This document shows positions 1 through 7,612 of a stretch of 15,383 nucleotides of DNA, one piece after another. The notes below the pieces were generated by a model. The model saw nothing but the letters and a program-made list of their open reading frames with translations. It ran no database searches and was not told the origin of the DNA. Position numbers and translations under genes: made by a program. Position 1 is the stretch's first letter, and each line of letters opens with the position of its first letter. This DNA is from Desulfovibrio sp. (GTDB taxonomy: Bacteria > Desulfobacterota > Desulfovibrionia > Desulfovibrionales > Desulfovibrionaceae), in contig JAITEY010000022.1 in NCBI GenBank assembly GCA_031281815.1, positions 1 through 15,383 of the forward strand, in the 5' to 3' direction.

Positions 1-2979
1 TTCGGCCGTCATCTTGCTTTTCCTGATACGTTTGGCCTGGATGCGCACATCCGCGGCGAGCCCTTTGACAAAGGACAGATCCCAACGTTTGTCCTCCCCG
101 GCGCGTTCTCTGCCGGCGGACGCCCGAGCGGACGCATCGGCGCCTTGTCCGGCGCGGCGGCCCGGCAAGGGCTGCGCCGGCGCCGTCCCGCTCGCGTGTT
201 CGTCCGGAAAAAAACTGTCCAAATCCAGTTGGTCCGATTGCAGTCGCACCGTCCACAATTCCCGCAGACCGGGGTCGCCCGCCGCGGCTACGCCGGCTTG
301 CCTGCCTGCGTCGGCAAAAGGCGCATAGCGTACGGCAATTTCGCCGCTCAAAGGGGAGGAATCAATCTCGGCCTTGATTTTTTCCAGGCGCACGCCGTTG
401 TCGCCGATAACCAACTCCGTCCGACCGGACAGAACTTTGGGCGCGTGAACGGCCTCGGGCATGGTTATTTTCCAGGTCGCGAGCAGTTCGCGCACACTGA
501 GCTTGAACGAGGGTGCGGCCTGCACGACGGTTTCCGGCCCTGAAAAGTCAAGAGAAGCCGCTGTTTCCGCGTAACTGTCCATGCCTTCAAAGGCGGCTTT
601 CCTGATATGCAGTTTTTCGGCGTGGACGTTCCAGGCAAAGTCCGTCGTTATTTTGCCTTTCAGGGGGACGGTCAGGGAGGCAAACGGCAGGGTCAAGACC
701 CCGGTCAGAGAGCTGTTGCCTTCCACCCGTTCCACCGTGTAACGTTGCTCCTTCTTTTCATCGCCTGCGGCATCGCGCGCGGGTATGGGCGGCCAGGTAA
801 GGGTTCCGGCGAAGGTCCCCTTAAGGACGTCGTCGCCTCCGGAGTGCCGGGAGACGCGCAGGGCACGGGCGTCCAGGTTCCAATCGCCGCCGATGACGAC
901 GCCCTGCTCGGGCACGGCGTGTATGGAACCCGCCCCTTTGCCGGCGGCGCTCCCGAAGTGCAGGGACCAGTCTTTACCCCGGAACCTGCCGTTTATCTGC
1001 ATATTTTTCACCTGAACATCCGCGCGCAACGGCCAGTCGTCGGCAATGCTCCCGTCCTGCGCCATAGGCATGTCGATCTCGCAGATGCCGGTCGCGGTTC
1101 CGGCGATGCGTGTACTGCCGGTTTCATTTTCCGGCAGCAGGCCCAGTTCCGTTTCGGCGACGGCGTAGCGCATGCGCAGGCCTTCAGCGTCCACATCAAT
1201 ATAGCCGTCGGCCCGGCCGCGCAGCATATTTTCCGCCTTAATGTCCACGCGCGTTCTGTCCGAGCCGTCCGGGGCCGGATGCACATGCACGTCCAACGGT
1301 CCGCCTTCCACGCCGTGCAACAGGATTTCGTCCGCGTGGATATTGATGTCGTACCCGACGTTTATCTCCTCGCCTGCCTGCGGGGGCGGCGCCGCCGGAT
1401 CGGAGGGGTACGGGGCCAGAGGCGGATGATCGAAGACCGGAGGCTGCGGAATAGGGAGAGGTCGCCCGGCAACGCCGAGAAAGGGAAACAACCGGTCCGC
1501 ATCCAGCTTATCCTGAAGCGCGGCCCGCACCACAACGGCGGGAGCGCTGAAGTCCGGCGTGCCCACATAGCCTTGCAGGCTCAAGCCCCCGGCCTCGGCG
1601 CGCAGGTTGTGCGCCTCGACCTTGTCGCTGTTGAACAGCAGGTCGAATTCCCCGCGCAGGCCGTGTAATGCCTGACGCAGACCGGGAGGCAAAACGCGCC
1701 CGAAGCCGAACCAACGGGTAAGGCTGAGCCTGTCCAGCGTCACTTTCCCCGTGCACTCCGGCGCGGCGAGGTCCACACGCAGATCCGCCCGCAGGGCATC
1801 GCCTTCGCTGTTCAGGGAAAATGCGGGCAAAAGCAGAACAGAGCCGTCCGCGTTGACGGCAAAGCCGGAGGCAAAATCGGCCCTTATCGCTCGGCTGCCG
1901 GGTGGATGCATCTCCAGCGCGCCGCCGATGCGCCCTTGCGCGGGCGAGTCGGGACGTCCTATGCCGGCGGCCAGGGAGAAACCTAGGGCAAGACCGGCAT
2001 CGGGCAGGGCAAAGGCCGCGGAAACGTAAAAATTCTCGCCCTCCGCTGCGGGCGTGAAACTGCCGTTGACTTCGCGCAGGCTGAGCAGAAGGTCACCGTT
2101 TCCGGCATACAAGAAAAATCTGCCTTCCTTGACGACAAGGGGCGGCATGCCTTCGCCGGGCGGGGCGCAGAGCAGTTCGGCAACATTGCGCAACATTTTC
2201 AGACGCGCTTCCCGGCTTGCGTTTTCGGCGGCTTCGACGCCCGGCGGCGCGCTTCCGTCCATCCCGCCGTCCCGGCCGGCATTTTCTCCGGCGGCATTGC
2301 CGCCGCCCGCCGCGCTTCCGCCCGTATCGCCGTTTCCGCCTATGCTTTCTCCCGCAGAATCGCTGCGGCCCGCGCTTGCTCCCGTACCGCCGTCCCGGCG
2401 GGTGATCCCCCCCTCACCGTCTTCTCGTGCCGTGTCGCCTTGGGCAATGTTTTCGTTTTCCGCATTTCCCGTGGTTTCCGGCTGCCCCGCAAAGCGCGGC
2501 AGCCGCAGTTGTCCGCTTGCGCCGTCGAAAGACAGATTGACGACCGGCTTGTAGAATTCGACCCGCCCGATGCCGGGTTTGCCGCGCAACAGGCTTGACG
2601 GGTCCAGGTACACGCCCAGGGTCCGCGCGCGGGCCAGGGGCTTATCCTCTCCGGCCTGCGCGTCCCGGCCGTTGCCCGACGCGGCTATGAGCACGTCCGA
2701 CGCTTCCAGGCCGGGCGCGGGCAGCAACACCGGGCGCACACCCCCGTGAATGCGGAACGGCAGCCCGGAGGCCGCGCTCAACATTTTCTGCGCCTCAGAC
2801 GCGACCAGTTCCGGATTGATCAGGCAGAGAATATACAAAGCGGCCGCGCCACAGACCAAGAGCAGCAATAGGGCCGCGACCGCCCGCCCGAGGACGCGGA
2901 GCGGCCGGAACCGCCGGAAACCCGGCGTCCGCGCCGGCGGAACCCGCACGGCTTGAGAAATTTTGCCCGAATGCGGCAT
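1..2979 (-). CDS. AsmA-like envelope protein, C-terminus beyond window
   Basis: One frame stays open for 993 codons from an ATG at 2979 to the left edge, so the protein is partial. A GGAG lies six bases before the ATG. A basic N-terminus is followed by one hydrophobic segment at about residues 32-54, and the rest is a long soluble, beta-rich chain. Segments such as LDRLSL and FDLLFNSDKVEAHNLRAEAG, with repeated alternation of short hydrophobic strands, fit the AsmA/YhdP/TamB class of inner-membrane-anchored periplasmic proteins, which are linked to phospholipid transport and outer-membrane assembly. A Gly/Ser/Asn/Asp-rich stretch at about residues 168-255 looks like a disordered linker and includes a G7 run. 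The start lies 22 bases after the DUF401 stop, so the two are probably co-transcribed. AsmA assignment is by architecture, not by a diagnostic motif; another large periplasmic protein is possible. Confidence 0.72.
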   Translation of the reverse strand, partial: MPHSGKISQAVRVPPARTPGFRRFRPLRVLGRAVAALLLLLVCGAAALYILCLINPELVASEAQKMLSAASGLPFRIHGGVRPVLLPAPGLEASDVLIAASGNGRDAQAGEDKPLARARTLGVYLDPSSLLRGKPGIGRVEFYKPVVNLSFDGASGQLRLPRFAGQPETTGNAENENIAQGDTAREDGEGGITRRDGGTGASAGRSDSAGESIGGNGDTGGSAAGGGNAAGENAGRDGGMDGSAPPGVEAAENASREARLKMLRNVAELLCAPPGEGMPPLVVKEGRFFLYAGNGDLLLSLREVNGSFTPAAEGENFYVSAAFALPDAGLALGFSLAAGIGRPDSPAQGRIGGALEMHPPGSRAIRADFASGFAVNADGSVLLLPAFSLNSEGDALRADLRVDLAAPECTGKVTLDRLSLTRWFGFGRVLPPGLRQALHGLRGEFDLLFNSDKVEAHNLRAEAGGLSLQGYVGTPDFSAPAVVVRAALQDKLDADRLFPFLGVAGRPLPIPQPPVFDHPPLAPYPSDPAAPPPQAGEEINVGYDINIHADEILLHGVEGGPLDVHVHPAPDGSDRTRVDIKAENMLRGRADGYIDVDAEGLRMRYAVAETELGLLPENETGSTRIAGTATGICEIDMPMAQDGSIADDWPLRADVQVKNMQINGRFRGKDWSLHFGSAAGKGAGSIHAVPEQGVVIGGDWNLDARALRVSRHSGGDDVLKGTFAGTLTWPPIPARDAAGDEKKEQRYTVERVEGNSSLTGVLTLPFASLTVPLKGKITTDFAWNVHAEKLHIRKAAFEGMDSYAETAASLDFSGPETVVQAAPSFKLSVRELLATWKITMPEAVHAPKVLSGRTELVIGDNGVRLEKIKAEIDSSPLSGEIAVRYAPFADAGRQAGVAAAGDPGLRELWTVRLQSDQLDLDSFFPDEHASGTAPAQPLPGRRAGQGADASARASAGRERAGEDKRWDLSFVKGLAADVRIQAKRIRKSKMTAE

Positions 2980-3001
2980 ATCACGCTCCGCGCCGCCCGC
3001 G

Positions 3002-4318
3002 CTAAAATCTCGCCCCGACGGCCGCGGTCACGGCAGCCAGAAGCGCCCCGCCGGTAAACAGCGCTGCCGTCGGGCGGACCAGCGAACGCCAGATGCGGGA
3101 TAGTTGCGTGTTGAAAAATTCGCAGGTCACGACCAGGCAGACATGCAGAGGGGAAATCATTTGTCCGCAGTTCCCGGCTGCGAGGCCCAGCACGACGAGC
3201 GGGAGGGTGTATTCCTGCACCCCGGCATGCCGGATAAGGTCGAGCAGGACAGGAAAGGAAAGTCCGACAAAACCCACCATGACGCCGGTCAGCAGTCCGG
3301 CGACAAAGGGCAGAATCGCGCAGGCCGCGGCAACCGCTGGCAGACCGGAAGCGTGCCCGCTGAGATCCCGCACGATTCCGCTCGCGGCAATCAGATCCTT
3401 AAACAGAAAAACAGCGAACAGCAGGACGATGATGCGGCCGGCATCCGCGGAAAAAAACGACTGCGCCGCTCTGCCCCGCAATTTTTCGCGGTTTTGGACA
3501 ACAGCCGTGCCCACGGCCGCGCACAGGGCAAGGCCGAAGGGCGTCTGTTTCGGGGCCTCGGGAAACAGAACGTCCAAAAGCGGCGTAAAAAGCGCCGCGC
3601 CGCCGAGGACCACAACTATGGGCAGGAAATTGCCCAGCAGTGATACAAGGCGCTTCTCCGGCGCGCCGGCAGCGGCGCGCACAGGCGCGGGGACGCCCTC
3701 CGCGCAAAGACTTTCGGAGGGGATATCGCGCAGGAAAAAAAACCAGCCTACGCCGACGGCCAGAAAAACCAGGGGAAAGGTATAGCGGCAAATGACGCCC
3801 AGAGACAGGCCGAGCAGCGAACTTGCCAGTATGTAGCCGGGATACAGCGGCCATGCCGTTTCCCAGATATGCCTGAACCAATAATTGACCAGCGCCTGAC
3901 GGCTTTCGCCGACAGTCATGTGTCCGGCGACCGCCTTGATCATCGGGCAGGAAAACAACGCCCCGCCCGGCATGGGCAGCAGCCCGACCAACGCGGGGAA
4001 GATAACCAGGCGAATCCGCGGGTTATGCAGATAGTTCTCCAAACCGTCCACAAGCCGCGCGCTCTGCCCGCCCGCCGCCTGGACGCCCGAGAGCGTTATC
4101 ATCATCCATATCATGAAACACAGGATGAGAAAGTCCGTATCCGCCGCCGTGCGCAGAATCACGCCGGGCCATCGCCCCGGCCCTATGCCGGAAACAACGG
4201 CCGTACACAGGCTTGCCGCAAGCAAAGCAGTCCTGAGTTGCGCGCCCCGGCGCAGCAACAGGACGATAACGGCGAAAATCAGCAGGAGTTTGACACAGGC
4301 AAGGCCGGCAGGTTCCAT
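3002..4318 (-). CDS. DUF401-family integral membrane protein
   Basis: A 438-residue, very hydrophobic protein with roughly ten predicted membrane segments. It matches the DUF401 family by two recognisable conserved stretches: LLPMPGG at residues 113-119, followed by ALFSCPMI, and NYWFRHIWE at 145-153. DUF401 members are permease-like and related in topology to ion or anion transporters, but I know of no proven substrate. The ATG at 4318 has only a weak upstream ribosome site (CCGGAAC), so translation may depend on the upstream lipoprotein gene, whose stop lies 94 bases away. It is followed after 22 bases by the AsmA-like gene. The trio of lipoprotein, permease and AsmA-like protein suggests an envelope or lipid-related role, which is inference from context. 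Confidence 0.85.
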   Translation of the reverse strand: MEPAGLACVKLLLIFAVIVLLLRRGAQLRTALLAASLCTAVVSGIGPGRWPGVILRTAADTDFLILCFMIWMMITLSGVQAAGGQSARLVDGLENYLHNPRIRLVIFPALVGLLPMPGGALFSCPMIKAVAGHMTVGESRQALVNYWFRHIWETAWPLYPGYILASSLLGLSLGVICRYTFPLVFLAVGVGWFFFLRDIPSESLCAEGVPAPVRAAAGAPEKRLVSLLGNFLPIVVVLGGAALFTPLLDVLFPEAPKQTPFGLALCAAVGTAVVQNREKLRGRAAQSFFSADAGRIIVLLFAVFLFKDLIAASGIVRDLSGHASGLPAVAAACAILPFVAGLLTGVMVGFVGLSFPVLLDLIRHAGVQEYTLPLVVLGLAAGNCGQMISPLHVCLVVTCEFFNTQLSRIWRSLVRPTAALFTGGALLAAVTAAVGARF

Positions 4319-4368
4319 AATGTTCCGGTCCGAAGGCAGAGCGCCTGCCGCAGGGAGAATTCCGGGGC

Positions 4369-4390
4369 GGTCCGCGGGCCGGCGCGGACC
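4369..4390 (-). other. GC-rich hairpin between lipoprotein and DUF401 genes
   Basis: Perfect 8-bp arms GGTCCGCG and CGCGGACC enclose a six-base loop in the 94-base gap. No U-run follows on the transcribed strand, so it is not a classical intrinsic terminator. It could stabilise the upstream message or attenuate expression of the downstream membrane protein. Confidence 0.4.
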
Positions 4391-4412
4391 GTGTGATCCG
4401 TCCGGCCTGTAG

Positions 4413-5099
4413 TTACTGAATTTTCAGTGAGTTGACAATATTGCGTATGTCCTGCTCGGCTGCGGCGTTGTCCGGGTCGCATTCCGCGCGCACGGCTATA
4501 CCGGCCCCGTCCGGCAGATAGATGTCCCAGCGCAGGGAGCGCAGGGGCACTCCGTTGGCATCGGCTATCAGCAACCTGTGCAACAGGGCAAATTTGCCGT
4601 CCACTCTCTCAGGGGACAGTTTGAGTTCCATCAGGGTGAGTTTGCTTTTGCTCTTTTTGGCGGCTGCTTTCTCCTGCTCGAAAAGTCCCGAACTGATCCT
4701 GTCGAATTCCGCGGGCGGCAGCTTTTCCGCAAAATCGCGGGGCATGAAGTTGCGCTGTTCATTGAGCAGAAACAGGGCGGCAACGGATTCAATGCCTCGG
4801 GTCGACGGGGGTGCCGTCGCGCCGAAAATCATGATGCGTTCCCCCCCCCTGCGCCGCTGGTCGAGGGCCGCCTTGGAGGCGGCATCGGGGGCAAGTTCGC
4901 CGGCCACGGTCCATGACGACGGCAGGTTGAGGCTGACGCCGTAAGCCAGATGCTTACGGTTCGGGTCGGCGGAGCCGGCCCCCTGCTGCGCCGCGTCTTT
5001 CGGTACGCAGGAGGCAATTGAAAAAAGCAGGACAAGGAGGCAGGCGATTCCGGTCGGGATTCTTCCGGTAACGCGGGAACACACTGGTGCCGTATTCAT
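4413..5099 (-). CDS. predicted lipoprotein, DcrB/PsbP-like
   Basis: A 228-residue protein. I chose the ATG at 5099 because GAGGAA lies six bases upstream; an in-frame ATG at 5132 has no comparable site. A type II signal peptide runs to Cys31 with the lipobox IASC; Val at +2 is compatible with outer-membrane sorting. The mature part starts with AYGVSLNLPSSW and ends with a short helix (IRNIVNSLKIQ). This start-end pattern is typical of the Mog1/PsbP/DcrB fold, an inference from pattern only. It contains a lysine-rich helix (AAAKKSKSKL). The coding strand carries nine consecutive G at codons 84-86, a possible slippage site. It appears to be the first gene of the envelope operon. The true function is unknown. 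Confidence 0.85.
   Translation of the reverse strand: MNTAPVCSRVTGRIPTGIACLLVLLFSIASCVPKDAAQQGAGSADPNRKHLAYGVSLNLPSSWTVAGELAPDAASKAALDQRRRGGERIMIFGATAPPSTRGIESVAALFLLNEQRNFMPRDFAEKLPPAEFDRISSGLFEQEKAAAKKSKSKLTLMELKLSPERVDGKFALLHRLLIADANGVPLRSLRWDIYLPDGAGIAVRAECDPDNAAAEQDIRNIVNSLKIQ
4841..4849 (-). repeat. poly-G (9) tract inside lipoprotein gene
   Basis: Nine consecutive C on the plus strand, read as G9 in the coding sequence and encoding Arg-Gly-Gly. A one-base change in length would shift the frame about one third into the protein. Homopolymers of this length are typical substrates for slipped-strand phase variation. A shorter G7 run occurs at 2407-2413 in the AsmA-like gene of the same operon. 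Confidence 0.8.
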
Positions 5100-5216
5100 C
5101 AAAATTTCCTCTATTGTTTGAAACCTCCCCATTCAGGAAGATTGTCGATTGGTTCCCGGCGGCGCGGGGGAAATATCATTTCGGCAACTTCAACATACAC
5201 CGAAGCGCGGCATGTT

Positions 5217-6260
5217 TCAAGGTGTGCGGAAAGCCTGAAAATCCGCCGGCGGGCGCAGGACATGCGGGCCGACGGCGCGCACGGCGCCCGTTCCGGTCAG
5301 AATCATGGCGGCGGTCAGTTCCGATGCCAGTTTTTTGAAGTACAGGGCCACGCCTTCCGCGCCGCCGCCGACCACAGGCGGCACCAGCGGCCTGCCGATG
5401 AGCACGGCGTCGGCGCCCATGGCCAGGGCCTTGAGCACGTCAGCCCCGTTGCGCAGACCTCCGTCCACGAAAATTTTCATCCTGCCGCGCACGGCCGCCG
5501 CCACGGCGGGCAAGGCCTCGGCCGTTGCCGGGCAGGCTTCAAGCGCCCGGCCGCCGTGGTTGGAAACCACAATGCCGCTGATGCCGACGGCCGCCGCGAC
5601 AACCGCCTCGTCAGGGGTCATGATGCCCTTGAGGATAATCGGCAGCTTTGCGCTGCGGACTATTTTTTCCAGGTCCGCCGGGTTTCCCGCGCCGACGGGC
5701 AGTCCGGGCGCGGGCGGGCGGAAGGCGGCGGCGTCCACGTCCACGGCTGCGGCGATTGCCCCGGCGTCTTCAGCCATACGGACGCGCCGGATGATTTCCT
5801 CAACGCCGTGCGGTTTGACGGTCACGATGCCGCATCCGCCCTGTTTGCGCACGGCGGCAAGGCCGGCTTCAAAAATGCCGGGGACAAAGGCGTCTCCACT
5901 CCAGGCGACGGTTTCGGCCGCGCGGCTGCCCGCGTGCAGGCCGTCCGCCAGTTCTTCCTCGCTCAACGCCCCGCCCATGTTGACCGCCGCTCCGGCCAGA
6001 GGCGCGGTCATGACCGGCAGGGACAGGCTGTGCCCCCAGAGTTCCGTGCCCGTGTCGGGCACGGGAGAACTGTGCAGGGCGCGCAGGTTCAGTTTGACGG
6101 CGCGAAACGCGCGCACGTTTTCCATAAAGGCCGCGCCGCTGCCTATGCCGCCCATGCCGGGCACCTCCCCGGCGCAGACCCGCCCGTCACAGTTCGCGCA
6201 CACGCGACAGACACCCTTGAGCTTTTCTCCGGCCCTGATCCTGATTTCACGCATATCCAC
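5217..6260 (-). CDS. alpha-hydroxy-acid oxidizing protein (FMN-dependent)
   Basis: A 347-residue TIM-barrel enzyme of the LldD/glycolate-oxidase superfamily, which oxidises 2-hydroxy acids to 2-oxo acids using FMN. The catalytic-histidine motif SNHGGR is at about residues 233-238, with the FMN phosphate-binding stretch FVDGGLRNG at about 263 and GADAVLIGRP further on. The N-terminus has a cysteine cluster, C18-x2-C-x2-C-x4-C29, followed by AGEVPGMGG. This marks the anaerobe-type subgroup and could bind metal or an Fe-S cluster. I chose the GTG at 6260 because GGGAG lies six bases upstream; an ATG at 6329 has GGAG only two bases away and would add residues unlike the family. Physiological substrate is not readable; lactate-like acids are possible. 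It lies 167 bases downstream of the methyltransferase gene. Confidence 0.87.
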   Translation of the reverse strand: MDMREIRIRAGEKLKGVCRVCANCDGRVCAGEVPGMGGIGSGAAFMENVRAFRAVKLNLRALHSSPVPDTGTELWGHSLSLPVMTAPLAGAAVNMGGALSEEELADGLHAGSRAAETVAWSGDAFVPGIFEAGLAAVRKQGGCGIVTVKPHGVEEIIRRVRMAEDAGAIAAAVDVDAAAFRPPAPGLPVGAGNPADLEKIVRSAKLPIILKGIMTPDEAVVAAAVGISGIVVSNHGGRALEACPATAEALPAVAAAVRGRMKIFVDGGLRNGADVLKALAMGADAVLIGRPLVPPVVGGGAEGVALYFKKLASELTAAMILTGTGAVRAVGPHVLRPPADFQAFRTP

Positions 6261-6427
6261 GGCAGACTCCCGATTTGCGGTATATGTTGAAATGCCCTTT
6301 TGCCACTGTTGTTCCGCCTGCCTGCTCATTTCTCCAATGTTTCAATCCACATTCGGCTCCGTCCGTCGGCCGGCTCCGCCCCGGCTTTGCCCGGCGTCAA
6401 TCAGGAATCTCCCTGACAGGAGAAGTG

Positions 6428-7435
6428 TTACACCATGGAGGACGTTCCGATGAACACCCGGCAGTCCATGGGCAGGTCGAGGCCGGCGTCGCGTACGTCG
6501 ACTACTCCGGCGGCCTTCATCATATCCTGTATTTCCCTACTTGTGTAAGCTTTGCCTCCGGGCGTCCCCACCAGCATGTTCAGACCGAAGAGGGCCGCGT
6601 GCCGGGGGCCGCTTCTGTCGTCATACAGGGTAAATTCCTGGACGCAGAGGAGTCCGCCGGGGTTCAGACAGGCCGCGGCCGAGGCTATCAGGGCGGCGGC
6701 GTCACCGGCGTTCTCGCCGTGAATGACCTGGGAAATCCAGGCAACGTCGAAGTTTCCCGGAAGCGGATCAGTCGTGAAATTGCCGGAATGAAAGGCAATG
6801 CGGTCTTCAAGGCCGAAGCGTGCGATACATTTACGCGCCGCCGGTCCGCTGCCGGGCAAATCGAAAACGACGGCCTTCAGAGCGGGATTGTGCCGGCAGA
6901 AATAGACGGCATAAGTGCCGGGACCGCCGCCGATGTCGATGAGGCGGGCGCGCCCGGAAAAATCCAGCCCCGAGGCTGCGATGTCGGCCTGCAGGGAAGC
7001 CACGTTGAACATGCCCATGAGAAAGTCTTCGCGTTGTTTTTCGTCTTCCGTGAAAACCGACTCGGACCGCTTCGCCGTGCGGCCCTTGCGCACGGTTTCG
7101 GGCAGACGCAGCCAGTTGTTCATAATCTGCCCGTGATGGCTGATGATGAATCCCGTGTATTCCGGCGATTCGCGCGACAAAAGGCGCAGGACGCCTTCCG
7201 GGACGAACACCTTGTCTTCCCGCACATCCAGCAGTTCATGGGCGCGCAGGGCGGTGACGAGCATGGCCAGAGATTCTTCGTCGCAGTCCAGCTCGCGGGC
7301 CAGAACGGGCACGTCCTTAGGCTCCTTGCCGAGCAGGGTGAAGAGGTCCAGGTCAACGCCGGCCTGCAGGGCGCATCCGAGCCAGTATGCGCCCGACATG
7401 CGCAGAAGTTCCTCCGCTTTCCATTCTTTTGTCAT
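6428..7435 (-). CDS. SAM-dependent O-methyltransferase (family 2 type)
   Basis: A 335-residue protein with the two-part layout of the acetylserotonin/caffeate O-methyltransferase type. Residues 1-100 form a winged-helix dimerisation domain (VLARELDCDEESLAMLVTAL), and a Rossmann domain follows. The SAM-binding loop LIDIGGGPG is at residues 165-173, the second acidic motif is VVFDLPG, and QVIHGENAGD sits where family members carry the catalytic or substrate-binding His. The C-terminal strand motif (TPGGKAYTSREIQDMMKAAG) is well kept. It probably methylates a small hydroxylated or aromatic molecule. The start has AGGAGG nine bases upstream. It lies 177 bases after the CoA-ligase gene, and the gap has potential RNA structure. 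The substrate cannot be deduced. Confidence 0.87.
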   Translation of the reverse strand: MTKEWKAEELLRMSGAYWLGCALQAGVDLDLFTLLGKEPKDVPVLARELDCDEESLAMLVTALRAHELLDVREDKVFVPEGVLRLLSRESPEYTGFIISHHGQIMNNWLRLPETVRKGRTAKRSESVFTEDEKQREDFLMGMFNVASLQADIAASGLDFSGRARLIDIGGGPGTYAVYFCRHNPALKAVVFDLPGSGPAARKCIARFGLEDRIAFHSGNFTTDPLPGNFDVAWISQVIHGENAGDAAALIASAAACLNPGGLLCVQEFTLYDDRSGPRHAALFGLNMLVGTPGGKAYTSREIQDMMKAAGVVDVRDAGLDLPMDCRVFIGTSSMV

Positions 7436-7502
7436 GGCCTTACGCCTCCTGATGAGATGTCACGCCTTGCCCCGGCGGCGGTCCCGGCGTGCTGACTGCT
7501 TC

Positions 7503-7592
7503 GCCGGAAAGCGCGGTTTCCGGCTCGCTCAAGCCGCCTTCGGCGGCGCGCTCCCCCTTGCGGGGTTGCGACAATTGTCGCTTGACGCGACA
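7503..7592 (-). promoter_or_regulatory. structured leader between ligase and methyltransferase genes
   Basis: Several inverted repeats are packed in this gap. GCCGGAAA/TTTCCGGC is an 8-bp stem at 7503-7524. GCCGCC/GGCGGC is a triloop hairpin around 7534-7548. GCGACAATTGTCGC is a 14-bp perfect palindrome at 7568-7581. Its TGTCGC half can instead pair with GCGACA at 7587-7592, so two mutually exclusive hairpins are possible. No T-run follows on the transcribed strand. It could be a factor-dependent terminator, an operator, or a cis-acting RNA. Confidence 0.35.
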
Positions 7593-7612
7593 CCGGCGCT
7601 TTTCCGGCCGCG

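Noticed and set aside
607..1668. Long plus-strand open frame of 353 codons
   Set aside because: It lies opposite the AsmA-like gene, has no ribosome site or recognisable domain, and its composition is that of an antisense frame in GC-rich DNA.
5217..6329. Longer hydroxy-acid oxidase starting at the ATG at 6329
   Set aside because: GGAG is only two bases from that ATG, and the added residues do not look like family members. The GTG at 6260 has better spacing.
5118..6453. Two long plus-strand open frames, up to 390 codons
   Set aside because: They are antisense to the hydroxy-acid oxidase, whose motifs are clear. Their translations are low in complexity and show no domain.
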